DNA of 64,000 bases from Chytridium lagenaria. Taxonomy: Eukaryota; Chytridiomycota; Chytridiomycetes; Chytridiales; Chytridiaceae. The stretch lies in the NCBI GenBank assembly GCA_025449115.1, contig JAHLKC010000012.1, positions 372,001 through 436,000 of the forward strand, in the 5' to 3' direction. Each line of letters starts with the position of its first letter. Within the stretch, counting starts at the first letter, position 1. A program made the position numbers and the translations under genes. Shown piece after piece: positions 35,086 to 51,107 of this stretch. Below the pieces are notes generated by a model. The model had not been told where the DNA came from and did no database searches. It saw only the letters and a program-made list of their open reading frames with translations.

Positions 35086-38000
35086 ATGACTGGGACCAGC
35101 AGCATCGATGAGAGGGTGTCGGAGAGCTTACACCTCCTTGTCAATCAGCTTTTGAAGCAAAGTACGATGGGTACTGTAAGCTCTGGACCAAAGGAGGAGC
35201 TTCGCCAGCGAAGAGTTCAGGAAACCCACAATTACTGCATGAGAATACTATCAAGGTCTGAATAATTCATAATCACGCATCTGAATTTGCATTAGTCGAA
35301 TATCATCGGGAGTTGTCCATGATTTGACTCATGTTACGGACTTGATAAAGAAAAAACGTATTTCTCGAAGATTTGTCTTTTATTAGGCTTATTCTTTCTA
35401 GTTGTACGGCAGGATCCATCATCGGCAAAGGCAATTCAATTCTCAAATCTATTCGGAAAGTTGTCAAGAAAGGTTTCATCGTTCGTTGCTTACTAAAATT
35501 AATCTCGTTATTTAAGACAATATTTCGAAACCCATGGGCAATTTTATATCTGCTACACTCCGTAAGCCTTAAAACTGATGCGACTGAAAGTATTCCGGTA
35601 GATACGTGTCATGATGATGATGATACTTATATTAATTTTAGCTTGTTGACGGATATTTTTCAAAGAATGGAATGAAAAAAGTAAAAGCTGCAGAAGACCA
35701 GAAGAATGAAAACCTTATTATCCCAAACTCGAGTGATTTGAAAGCAGCGTCTACAATTGAAGTATCTCAGATGGACAAGACCTTTTCTTATATTACAAGT
35801 TTACGGGAGATCCTAGTATGGCAATTTGTTCATAATATCAGCATGGATACGTGGTACTCATAATATTCATCTTGGTGTATTTTATTTAGAAGTCACCGAA
35901 GCCATGCTTTTACGAGATATGATTTTTGTGTTCCAAGGAATCGAAGGGAGGGCCAAAAATATGATAAGACCACCAACTCGTACCAACTTGCCAATCAGTA
36001 AGATTATATAATATTTAGCTCTTAACTTTTTAAGTATGCTCTTCCGATTCCTCTACGGTCATTACTCTATCAACTTGCAGAAGTCGGCTGGCTTTATCGG
36101 AAAATTGACGTTTTTATCAAGGAGCAAAAGGAAAAACGGCCATCGGGACTTGTTATTCAGGTTGGTTGGGCTTATTCATTTTTGATTGTGTACGAATTTA
36201 ACCAATTATTTCTGACGAAACTTTTTCTGTTTACTTCCTTCGGCTGAATAATTCCTTTGTTGATTACCGTTAGAGTTTCTGCTCTGGTGTTGAAGAGGAG
36301 CTTTCTCAGTATTATCAATATATAGCATCTCTTGAAAACTTTGCCGCTACGAAAAGCAACGAGACTTTTATATCGGAAGGTCTTTCTTTGAAAAGACTTT
36401 TGGTATGGATGCTGGATTCCCTTCAAAAGCTGCGTATTTTAGTTGTGTTGGTGGATTTATGCAAAGGTTTTGTTCTTTTCAAAAAAACTTCGTCTCTCAT
36501 GCTTAACATCATATAGAAGTAACAGGTGGTGCGTTAATATCTGCAATATATAACTACACAAACCATGGAGACCCCTTTGTTCAAGAACTTATTCATCGGA
36601 TTCTAAATCATGTTAGTCAGATATATGCGTCGTGAATCTAAGACCTAATTAGACGACACGGCCATTTTTTAACCTTCTCTCTCGGTGGATCTTTGATGGG
36701 GAACTGGAAGATCCTTTCAACGAATTCTTTGTCTTATGCGATAGAACGGCAGAGCCTCCCTATCTATGGCGGAATCAATATCTGCTAGCCGATGAACATA
36801 TACCAAGTTTTATTAGACGAGAAACCGCAAAGAAGGTACTCTTTAAAAGTTTACAGTTCAACGTCATAAACCTCCTAAAGGCATTTTTAATTGGTAAAAG
36901 TTTAAACTTTCTGCGCTTCGAGTGTAATCATCAAGCATATGTAATCAGCAGAAGCAAAGAAGCTCATGAAGCTAAGGTATTTAGGGTATCATTTCTTGCC
37001 CTTATGTAATTGAGGTCTCGAATATGGAAGCGAAAAATCTCTGGAACAGCTCATCAACGTCTATTACAAGAAGACCAGCCAGTATCTTCTCGAAGTTCTT
37101 TTTTGAAAAGTATAGACTTGTTGAGCATTTGATCGCATTAAGCGATATCTGCTTCTGGGACAAGGCGATTTTATACAGAACTTGATGGATAAGCTTGGTC
37201 CCGGATTTGGAAAAGCCTGCACAAACGCTATTTCGACATAATCTAGCAGGGGTTTGGAATCGGCTATCAGGTCATCGAATGCTGCAAATTTTAACTCCGA
37301 TATTGTGCGTCGTCTCGATGTTCGTCTACTTGAGGTTTGTGATATCAGAAAAAATGTATTCTTAAACTTATAGTTTCTCACCTGGCGATTCGGGATGGGA
37401 TGTTTTCGCTTTGGATTATCATGTTGATGCTCCTTTAAATACCATATTCTCGCCCCAAGTGATGAGGCAGTATTTAAGAATATTTATTTACTTGTGGAGA
37501 CTCAAGCGCCTCGAATTCGGTCTATCTTCCAGTATGGAAGCGTCTTGCAACGGAAAGAGCCACCTTTAAAGATCTCCCCGGTAAAAAAGCTGCACCATAT
37601 GCATAAAGCTTATCGCTTCTAGAATTTAACCGTGTCCTACAATTATGCCAGCCTATATGGAGCGAAATGAACCATTTTATTTTCCAACTGCAATATTACA
37701 TTCTTTTTGAGGTGATAACTCTACTGTTTTACATCTAACGTTTTTAAGGTCCTGGAATCTTCGTGGAATGATCTTTTCAACATATTCAACAAAAATCGGG
37801 AGACTTGGACCAGCTTATCGGGGCCCATAACAAGTACTTAAATCAGATTGTGGCCAAAGCTTTATTTACAAATGGAAGCAATCAAGTGAGAACTTGTTAT
37901 ATTGACATTATCTAAACAGTTGTAGCCTCCTATCTTTGCAAGATTGTAGAAATCTTTGAGATCGTTCTGAGGTTTTTGCAGATTCACGTAAATTGAGTTA

Positions 38001-38360
38001 TGTTGGAGTTTGCTTATTTTTATTACAGAACGAGATTTTTGTTTTAAAAGCTGAAACGTATGGGACCGCCAGAACTGTGCAAGGATCGGATATCAGAAGC
38101 CGAGGAATGATAAATCCGTCCGAAAGGCTTCTTAAAATCCGCGAAAGCCTCACCGAGGTGTCGTCCTCTTTCAGGGTATTCATTTAACTAAAACCATTCT
38201 AATCAACTTTAGGATCATCTTCGGCAGTTGCTAGAGCTCTTCCACAACCATTCTGATCCGCATCTTCACGGTCTCCGTTTTCGCCTAGACTTTAACGACG
38301 TAAGAACAGTACTTCCAAACTAAATTTAACGTGTTCGTATAGTTTTATTCGACAGTCTGA
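35086..38360 (+). CDS. TUBGCP3: Gamma-tubulin complex component 3 (GCP3/Spc98)
   Basis: Subunit of the gamma-tubulin complex that nucleates microtubules at the spindle pole body or centriole. Highly fragmented gene, starting MTGTSSIDERVSESLHLLVN. The GRIP1 region contains LLRDMIFVFQGIEGRAKNMI, LRSLLYQLAEVGWLYRKIDV, GVEEELSQYYQYIASLE and LSRWIFDGELEDPFNEFFV. The GRIP2 region contains KRYLLLGQGDFIQNLMDKLG, DIVRRLDVRLLEFSPGDSGW, DVFALDYHVDAPLNTIFSPQ and MRQYLRIFIYLWRLKRLEF. The last exons end LHGLRFRLDFNDFYSTV (stop 38358-38360). DVRLLE-SPGD-GWDVF-LDYHVD is diagnostic for GCP3 rather than GCP2. A one-base gain near 37200 and a one-base loss near 37253 (LFRHNLAG then GLESAI) form a compensating pair that creates a false TAA. 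At least 15 introns. Confidence 0.9.
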
Positions 38361-38457
38361 ATGCTTCCATACACATCTCACGAGAACTGGGCAAGCAAGC
38401 TGTTTTAGTCACGAGATGTTAAAGTATATATATACGTTTTTATATAATATGATGTGA

Positions 38458-39149
38458 TCACACGCGTTCCACCAGATTCTCGAGGGCCGTTCTATCAACG
38501 TCATTAGTTTTCTGACCTAATTTAATACCCACAATGCCCGTCAAAAAATGAGCAGCCTCCGGACGTTTTCGAAAGATGGTCTCTGCTTCTTGTTTGCTCA
38601 CACAAAGACGCTGCCGATCTGATTTTTCCGGCCACTCTATTTTTAAAGCGTCAACCCCTGCAGCCGCGAAAGGAATATTTGAGTTGCTATTCGCCTTTAC
38701 GCAGTCTTACTGCATGGGAAGAATGTAAACCGGCAAACCGGATTTCTATTTGAGTCCACTTTGGTGTGAAAAAAAGAGACACCAGCTCCGTTGATTGTCC
38801 CCTTTATACCAGCCTTTACAAAGATATTTAATCTTTTCAAAGCATTGCTGGCCCAACCTCTTCCCATGCCTCACGCACCGCTGCTTGTTCTTTGAAATTA
38901 GGATTACCACAAAGTCCATGTCTCACCAAGTGTTTCGTTGCCTTCAACACCGCCTTTTGGTAATATCCAGTAGTCCTGATGTTTCCTGCTGGCTACCAAA
39001 ACTAGCCTTCCATCCGACAGGATCGGGACAACGCCTGCCACCTCTCGTGTGGGGTCATATTGTCTGTAGGTTGAGACTGCTTTTGAGGATATTTCTATTT
39101 TTATGTAGGATGCCAGATTTTGTGAGGAATAGATGGCTGAATAAACCAA
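38458..39149 (-). CDS. Diphosphoinositol-polyphosphate phosphohydrolase (DIPP-type Nudix)
   Basis: Nudix hydrolase of the DIPP/Ddp1/Aps1 group, which removes the beta-phosphate from inositol pyrophosphates and can cut diadenosine polyphosphates. The first recognisable exon gives REVAGVVPILSDGRLVLVAS and DYWILPKGGVEGNETL. Two introns (38936 down, then 38863 down) split the Nudix box, which reads GGVEGNETLEQAAVREAW then EEAGIKGTI after joining, a full match to the consensus. The C-terminal exons end in IEWPEKSDRQRLCVSKQEAE and LENLVERV (stop 38458-38460). An N-terminal exon is uncertain: the exon starting VSTYRQYDPTREVA has a good acceptor before it, so the real start probably lies upstream of 39100. 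It is tail-to-tail with GCP3, about 100 bases apart. Confidence 0.82.
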
Positions 39150-39458
39150 AACACCCTCTCAAAGGAAAATAGACGATGGCGAAGAGATACACGATGGGGC
39201 TTGCAGCAAAATGTGCATTTTCCTTGCAAGGCTACGCAGGATGAAGGATGACTTATTGAGGAAGTCAATTTCCAGGTCTAATTTTATTGATGGACGGAAC
39301 CTCGCCCTTAATACATAATCATGCAATTCCTCCTTTTCCCTGTGTACGTCTGTATACCCACTACCGCCATTCAGTGAGAAGCACCGCGTCCGTTAGTGGT
39401 TTGGGTTCGAGTTGCTCTCAAGCCGAAAGGGTCCAAAATTTTGCTTGCTTAGAAGACC

Positions 39459-40972
39459 ATGTCCGAACAGGTGATGTCGAGCGAGAAGGCCATCGATGCC
39501 ATGACCAAGGCGGAGCTTCTGGATGAGCTCAGAGTGAGTGGAGCCCTCATAGAACTTTGACGAGCGGTGTGTTGTACGATGGTCGAGCGCTTACATTGTT
39601 GCGTTTGCAGAAACTCTCGGTGCCTGGTGTCAACAACAAGTCAAAGAAGAACGACCTCGTCGCCTTGCTCATGCAAGTGCGAGAGAAGCAGGAGAGTACT
39701 GAGGAAGCTGACGTCCCTGTGAGCGTGGAGTCTCTCAACAAGGTCGAGGAAATTGTGGAGTTGCACGAACCTGTGAAGGAGGAGTTATCCGACGAGTCTA
39801 TGGAACTCCAAGTTGAAGTATCACCTAGCCCAAATGACGGGGTTTTGACGGAAGAAGAAGCCACCCACGACGAAGTCATGACGGGATTCACATCCCCCCG
39901 TTCCTGAGTCTGATGAAGTTAAAACCGTTGAGATTGCTGTGTCGGAGCGTCCTTCTTCTTCAGAGACACTGGCCGTATCCGGAAGCGAGAGCGAGGAGAT
40001 TCAAGCTTGGTTAGAGGTGGAGGGTTTTGAAAGCCTGAAAAAAATATTCGCGGACGAGGAGCTGAAGGAATGGGCTATTGTACGCGAGCTCAAGTTTGAC
40101 CACTTAAGAGCGATGGGAGTTACAGTGGGGACTTGCCTAAAGGTTCTTAAGAGGTTGAGGGAAAAGTTTGAGGTGGTTGAGAATAACCCCTACAAACTTG
40201 ACGAAATGCGGTCCGCCTTGGAGGACTTGGTATGTAATTGGACATCTGCCGCGCCTCTAAACTTAGACCATTTAGCTTGTGACCTCCTTAAAGTCGAAGT
40301 CAGAATCAGGGTTACCCAAACTACACCGTAAAGAGCCAAAAACACTTCCGCCGCCATCGGTAAAGGCAACTCCGCACCCGCATCCGATTGTGAAGAGTAC
40401 CTCACACATTCCACCTGTAGTAAAGGCCACTCCAGCCAAAACGCTTCCAGCATCAAAGAAGTAAGTTCTATCCCGTTTTCCCCCAATTCTCTCTTTCTAT
40501 CGCTGAGACGTCTGACTCCATTGTTTTCAGCTCTGAAGCCGATCCCGCAATGCCCGCTGCGTTGTCAACAGTCAAGACTTTACCGTTCAAGGCTAGACCG
40601 AGTCTTGTCCCATCGATGCTTACAAGGACAGCTCATACTTCAGCCACAGTAAAAACGAATGCTCCTAAAAAGGAAAACGCAGCCCCCAAAGCCGAAAAGC
40701 CTATGCCCTCTCGACCAAAACGACCAAACCCGCTGCTGTCAGTCGTGTAAAGTCTATGCTCACCAAAGCAACGGACAAGGTTGCCTCTCAAGAATCAATG
40801 CCTGCTGCCCCTGCTGCTTAAAAAACCCACTGCCCACCCTGAACGATTTGACATATTTCCCCTGTTTCTCCTCCGACTGATTCTGCTTTATCCTACTTCG
40901 CCTGTTTCGCCTGTTTCGCCTGTTACTGAAATCTCGTCTCCACTGGACGCGATTTCACCGTCCCTTTGTTGA
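39459..40972 (+). CDS. SAP-SAM domain protein, function unknown
   Basis: Starts MSEQVMSSEKAIDAMTKAEL (39459). An intron splits a SAP-like helix-turn-helix (ELLDELR / KLSVPGVNNKSKKNDLVALL), a motif usually used for DNA or RNA binding. A long acidic linker follows, then a SAM-like domain: EIQAWLEVEGFESLKKIF and IVRELKFDHLRAMGVTVG then CLKVLKRLREKF. SAM domains self-associate or bind partners. The C-terminal half is low-complexity, Pro/Lys/Thr-rich (VKATP repeats) and probably disordered; it ends in SPVSPVSPV-like repeats. At least three frame changes occur in the last part (near 39900, 40290 and after 40740), so the exact end is uncertain. I know no named family with this SAP-SAM order in fungi. 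The next gene also starts with a SAP motif. Confidence 0.6.
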
Positions 40973-41122
40973 CGGGACACGTTCCTGAATTGTTCGTAAT
41001 TCAATATTTTTATATATTATTTACTACATATAACAAAAACCTTCCCACACTCTCTAGCCAAAGTAAAAAAAGAAGAGAAACCAGTCCCTTCGCACCATTG
41101 TCACCCACCCCGACCACGCGAG

Positions 41123-43353
41123 ATGAGCCTGCCTGATGCTAGCAACGACCTTAATGAGCTTGAGAAGCTTACCATTCCCCTTTTGAAGGAACGATGCCGA
41201 GCTCTTGGTCAGTGACCAATTTCTGTTATTAATCTTTTTGACAGCCATTGCTGATCTGACTCAAGGTCTGCCTGTTTCTGGAAAGAAGGGCGTCCTGGTC
41301 TCTAGGATTCAAGAGGCGTTGGCATCCAAGGATAAAAGATCTTCGACGTCAATAGCTCCATCTGGTGAAGGTACTGTCTCTCAGCCTACGAAGGCCCGAA
41401 GGAGAAGTCTGCTGCCATCAACCCTAAACCGATTGCAGTGACTCAAATCCCCCCTGCATTAATCCAAACGCCTTCTCCCGTTCACGATATCCAAATCTCG
41501 CAACCCATTGTGAGCTCAAGGGCGAATCTTGCCTTGCTGTCAATGTTCTCATCACCACGTCATCCGTTGCACCAGTCAATCAACCTGAGTCGCAACCTTT
41601 GGAGACGGAATCACGCACTCCAACACCGGTACCTACTTCCATATCCACTACGAAAGCAGTATCAGAAGCAAGAATTGGTTTTAGTTATGCTCCTTTAACA
41701 AGGATCGCTACATCGGTAGCATCGAAAGCAAAGGCACCTGCAACCCCCAAATCATTCGCACCTCTTGCCAAGATAACGGAAGTACCGACTGTGATTCAAC
41801 CTCCTCAGATCCAAACGACTTCTCAACCGGTTGCCCGTCTCACTTCTTTAGTCTCCCAAAAACCAACTGTTCTGCCAAAACGAAAGTTACCTCCAGTAAC
41901 CCCAGACTCCAACCCCAAGAAGCATCGATTCAAGCCTTTGATACCAAAGATTCAAGCGCCGGTAGAGCAAGCTGTTCCTAGTGACACTACGATGGAAGTT
42001 GACGACACAAGCACCTTGAATGTTTATGTACCAGAGCAATGGTCGGATTCCAAACTGCCGCCTCTTGTACTTCCTGTTCGACATCGAGCTCGTGTACAGC
42101 GATTGATTGTCGCGTTTTCCCTGTTGGACGTTCTATCATTGGGACGGTGTGAGCGAGTCTGTGCTATCTGGAAGTCTGCAGGTATGTTCAGGAAAAGTAG
42201 GGTGAGAAAACTTGAAGACATCAGTTATTTACAAATGCATTTTTTTCAAAATCAGTTTCGATTATATGGCAACGAGTTGCTACAACGTAGGATTACTTTC
42301 TCAATTATTGCTATATTTATTCAATTTTAAAGCCACTTCGACGACTCTCGGACTAGTGCTCTGATTTCCGCACCTACCAGGCTTAATTTTAAACGTTACG
42401 TTCTTTTCCGTCTCAATGAGCTTGGTGAAACGATCCACACAATTAAATCCACATGGTACGGCCGTCTCTGCGATACTCTTACTCCATACTCGACCTCTGT
42501 CTCTCCGTATCGCATCGACCGCCGAATATTTAATGACGTCAAATCCGCCCACGTTGCAATGCGATTTGTCATGACACGCTTTTTTCACATGTCACAGGGG
42601 AGAAGAGACGCGTCGATTTTGAATGCAATGGGGAGCGTGTTGGATGTTGAAATGGTGCAGGGTGGGGAAGTTGCTGTTGTAAAAGTTGGTGGAGCTCGAT
42701 GCGAGGATGGACGTATTATAAATGAAGCTTATCTAATCGCTTGTTGTAATGGCGAAGTGATCTCGTCGGTTGCTGGGGAGAATTCGGATGCGCAGGCTGA
42801 GATTCCGGAGGTATGGAAGGAGATGCTGAAGGCTTCGCAGTGCGGCGGTGAAGGATTTTTGCTCGGGCGAATTAGTACTGGGGATGTGACGAAACCGCGT
42901 AACATTCATAAGCGGGTTTACGCGTCAAACTTTTTGCGAGATGTTGCAGAAAGATTCGTTCTCGCACACCTTGACCCGCCGCTCTCGTTTCCTGTATCAA
43001 AGCAACTTGACGCTCCCATCGTTTCATGTGTCGAGAATGTGGGGAGGGTGAATGCGCGTGGAGAGAAAATGGTGGATGAGCTTGCGTTGGTGGTAACTGG
43101 GGATAGTGGGTCTGTGATGGTGTTAAAAGAGATTGGACAGTCCATCGGAACAGAAGGAGGGGATATTAGGCCGCTTTGGCAATTATTGCTGAAGTGCGAT
43201 GGAGGTGGGAGGAGTTTATCGAAAATGAATGGAGGTAATGTGGGAGATAGGACGAATTATGTAAGGATTGGTGCAGAGTTTTGTTCCAGGACGGTGTTGC
43301 CGTCGAGGGGGTGGTTTGAGATTGTTGAGGAGTGCGTGGAATATGTTGAGTAA
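41123..43353 (+). CDS. SAP plus F-box-like protein, function unknown
   Basis: Starts MSLPDASNDLNELEKLTIPL at 41123. The SAP motif LTIPLLKERCRALG / LPVSGKKGVLVSRIQEAL is split by an intron after ALG. A disordered Pro/Thr/Ser linker with a basic KRKLPPVTPDSNPKKHR stretch follows. At about 42030-42180 the sequence LIVAFSLLDVLSLGRCERVC then AIWKSAG resembles an F-box (leucine-rich, ending VC--W), which would bind Skp1 in an SCF ubiquitin ligase. The last 250 residues form a conserved-looking but unassigned domain (VMTRFFHMSQGRRDASILNA; EAYLIACCNGEVISS; GWFEIVEECVEYVE, stop 43351-43353). The frame needs one shift near 41590. A chromatin- or nucleic-acid-directed F-box protein is a reasonable guess, not more. 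Confidence 0.6.
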
Positions 43354-43889
43354 GCTTTTATGTGCCCATGTCTCATATTTCGTTACTACAAATACATTTG
43401 GCTTCAAAATGAAGGAGGAATAAGCAACTATTGACAATCGAAAGAAGGAGATAAGAGACTTTCTCTCAAAAATGATAATGACGTGAGGTGCGATTCGCTT
43501 CCCATGAAGCCGATTCACCGCCTGCCTCGTGTTCCATGCTTGAGGGTGTAATTCTTGCACGTTTTCGTCATTAGTGTACCGGCTCTTGCCAGATACAAAA
43601 GGTGTTGGAGACGGCGACAAAGGTTGGCTCAAGTTGAACAAGTTGGCAGAGTCCTTGACGCCAGCCAACAGCGAATATTCTTGCGACGAAGACCAATTTT
43701 GTCTTGAGTGAAATAAAGCACATCAGCAGCCGCCAGGCGCTTTCGGTTGTATGGATCGATGAACCATTCAATTTATCGCCAATGCCGTCGTGATGTGTAC
43801 CCCTCCATGTAGCACTACGAGTCCAGACTATTATTGATAATGCAAGCTCTCTATTTATATTTTATTTTGTAGTACTTTAATAAATACCA
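43354..43889. other. Convergent interval with unassigned minus-strand frames
   Basis: Between the SAP-F-box gene (+) and the ZC3HC1-like gene (-). Minus-strand stretches at about 43780-43440 look coding-like in pieces (DPYNRKRLAAADVLYFTQDK in one frame; ELHPQAWNTRQAVNRLHGKR in another). They could be one small spliced or frame-broken gene, but I recognise no family and cannot fix a start or stop. Confidence 0.3.
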
Positions 43890-45334
43890 TCAGAAGCCAT
43901 ATTGCTTGAGGAAATGGTGTGTCTTAAGGATCTACAAAAAAACCAAGAATCAGGAAAATAAGTTAGCGTAGGTGTTCCTTTGTGTCTTAGAGATGCACAA
44001 TCGAAAATCTCAAATGATGATTGTAATAACTTACATTAAAGCTTCCCGCGTGACCACTGATATCTGGTGTAATGCCTTGACTCTTTTGTTTTCCCTTGAC
44101 GAGGGACTCAAGGTTAATTTCGTGTCCTAGCTTTCCCTTCTTGACTCCATCTGACTGTGGGAACACCCATGGGCAATACCACCTTATTCCAAAAACCATT
44201 ATAAACTATGCTTACTGAAAAGAACCAACTTACCGATGTTCCTCAACAGGGTTGAACGACTCCTCTTCAGTACCCTCCAGTCGCCTCCTTTTTCCACTCC
44301 TCCCAACAACAACTCGATGACACAAAAAACATTTCACATAGTCATTCTGTTCTTCTCCTGACCGTTCCAAAGTCTCCCACCCATAAATTGCGAGCGTGAG
44401 TAATCGACTTTTATCAACTTCCGACCATCGCTCTAAAACTGTAGATATTTCGGTCTCGAGGGTCATGTGGTAGATGGGGCTGTCAGAAGTTATCTGGAAT
44501 GGGTTAAAAGGTCAATGGTGAGGGGGGTTTTACGAGATGTTGGGAGGTAATTTGTGGAAGGGTGGTAAGCGTTTTAGAGAGGCCGATGAGACGTTGACGC
44601 GTTGCGCGGATGGCGACGGCGGATGACGTTATCGGAAACTTATATACGGATTCTGTAAATCTTCAGTTACACCGTTATGCTTTACGTTTCCTCACCTTCA
44701 ACCACCTTTGACTTCCACTGACATGTCACCCCATGCGCTTCCTTCAAGTTTTCAACATATCTCTCAACCAGTGTCGCCACTACTCAACATTAGCAAGCAA
44801 ACGGAAACACAAAAGTAACCTTTCTCATCCCCAGCCTCTTTCCATCCATCCGGAAAAGAAAAAACCAGCATCGCTCCACACTCACACCCAATCCGATCCT
44901 TTCCAACATTCGTCCATCCATGTCGCGCACAAACAACAGGACTCACGGGATCTGGTTTATTAAACCAAGTTGACTCGTATGAATTCGATAAGTAATTTAT
45001 TAAAAAAGGGAAAACTTATCTTGAAAGTGGATAAGCGGGTCATAAATTTGGTGTCGGAGATTCGGATTGTGTCGTCGTTGGAGACTGCTATGTCGAAGGC
45101 GCTGAGGACTTGGTTGAGCTTGCGTTTTGTAATGGGAGTGAAGGGGGATGGAGTTGAAGCGATGCGGTTTAAGGTGGGGTTTGAGGATGGAGGTGGAACG
45201 GTTGAAGAAAGTGATGTAATTGTGGTTTCTGGCACTTGGATGGTGGGTGCGATAGCAGATATTGGGGTGACGGCGGATGGGAATGCGGGAGCTGGAGGAG
45301 CTGGATTGGCTTGGGTCTCTTCTGGAGTTGTCAT
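43890..45334 (-). CDS. ZC3HC1 (NIPA)/Rsm1-type C3HC zinc-finger protein
   Basis: Nuclear protein of the C3HC/Rsm1 family (animal ZC3HC1/NIPA at the nuclear basket; fission yeast Rsm1 in mRNA export). The first exon (45334) is Pro/Thr/Ser-rich with ITKRKLNQVLSAFD. The C3HC finger follows in two exons: PVVCARHGWTNVGKDRIGCE with CGAMLVFSFP, then VENLKEAHGVTCQWKS (the His and last Cys). Next come TVLERWSEVDKSRLLTLAIY and YVKCFLCHRVVVGRSGKRRR, then the Rsm1-type motif FNPVEEHR joined to YCPWVFP; this EHR..CPWV pattern is diagnostic. The last exon gives ILKTHHFLKQYGF with a stop at 43890-43892. About six introns; one probable frame break near 44775. No named function can be proven from sequence alone. 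Confidence 0.82.
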
Positions 45335-46086
45335 TGCTGGAAAAAGTTGAAGACCTCAGCTAATTTATTCATTCACGGGTCGCCCTCAACAACGACGTTC
45401 GCCATCGCCACTACGAAAATGGGGGTTCGTAGCCGCTAATCATGATGGCTGAACAAGAGAAATGTTCCTAACGACAAAACAAATCACAGCACGTACAGTG
45501 AGTATAAAACTATGTTATTTTGCATGCCAAAGTAGCATATAAATGGTGAAATGGTAGTGGGAGTAATAATAATAAGTAGGTAACCGAGCGGGTGTTATCA
45601 TTCAAGTCTTGACCTATTTTTGACCGGCTAACGTAAATCCAGTTCTAAGTATCCGAACCTCCTCTAAAAACGTCATCACATCTGCGGACGAGATATGTAA
45701 ACCAAGAAGGGACGCTCGGTAAGCGTTGATGATGGGTGCTTATTAAATACATAAATGGAATCTTCAAAACTGTTATCCATTTTCCCATTCAATTCACCGA
45801 GTTACCCGTCGATGTCATATTGCCAGCTGGCAGTTTTTATTTGTTGACGACTTCGCTGGTCCAATCAAAAGCTTACAAATTTCGCGTCACAAAAAGTTAA
45901 AGGCAGAGGGTTATAAAAAGGCCACAACTTCGCGCTTTCAAAACAAAATCGAAATATTGATATCTTTTTTTTTAACCCGAGTCGCCATCCCATTACATTC
46001 AGAGCCATCATATCATGATCGTCAAAACATCTTCGTCGGCCATAGCGCCGCATCGCCGAAAAGCGGCAACAACGCGCCGTCATAAT
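45335..46086. other. Promoter region of ZC3HC1-like gene and first BiP gene
   Basis: About 750 bases between divergent starts. A TATA-like word lies at 45911-45920, and a T-run with pyrimidines precedes the BiP start. No gene recognised. I looked for a canonical ER-stress element and did not find one with correct spacing. Confidence 0.4.
45912..45918 (+). promoter_or_regulatory. TATA-like box upstream of BiP copy 1
   Basis: TATAAAA about 170 bases before the first BiP ATG (46087). The second BiP also has a TATA-like box before its ATG, which supports TATA-driven, inducible expression. Experimental start sites are not known. Confidence 0.4.
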
Positions 46087-48364
<2,278 letters not shown>

Positions 48365-48542
48365 AGTGCGTGCAGCTCGTTGCAATAAAATCAGTTCTCG
48401 CTATATTTTTTATCTACATGGCAAAAATACATAGGGAAGGTTTCCTTGCAGTTGCGTGCCCTCTCAAAATAAAACCACGTTGAAATCCGATACCAGCCAA
48501 TGATCTTTTGCCATTCTTGTTTTGAGTCCCAGACAAATTTCT

Positions 48543-48550
48543 TATATAAA
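48543..48550 (+). promoter_or_regulatory. TATA-like box upstream of BiP copy 2
   Basis: TATATAAA about 80 bases before the ATG at 48629. CCACG (48474) and CCAAT (48497) occur upstream, but not in the order and spacing of an ER stress element. Confidence 0.45.
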
Positions 48551-48628
48551 ACCTCCGACACCCTCCAACTTTCCTTTTCATCAACTTCAACACCCACACC
48601 CTCCCCTCCCCGAACTTACGAAAGAACG

Positions 48629-51107
<2,479 letters not shown>

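Noticed and set aside
48470..48505. ER stress element upstream of BiP copy 2
   Set aside because: CCACG and CCAAT are both present but in the wrong order and spacing for CCAAT-N9-CCACG; no CAGCGTG-type element seen.
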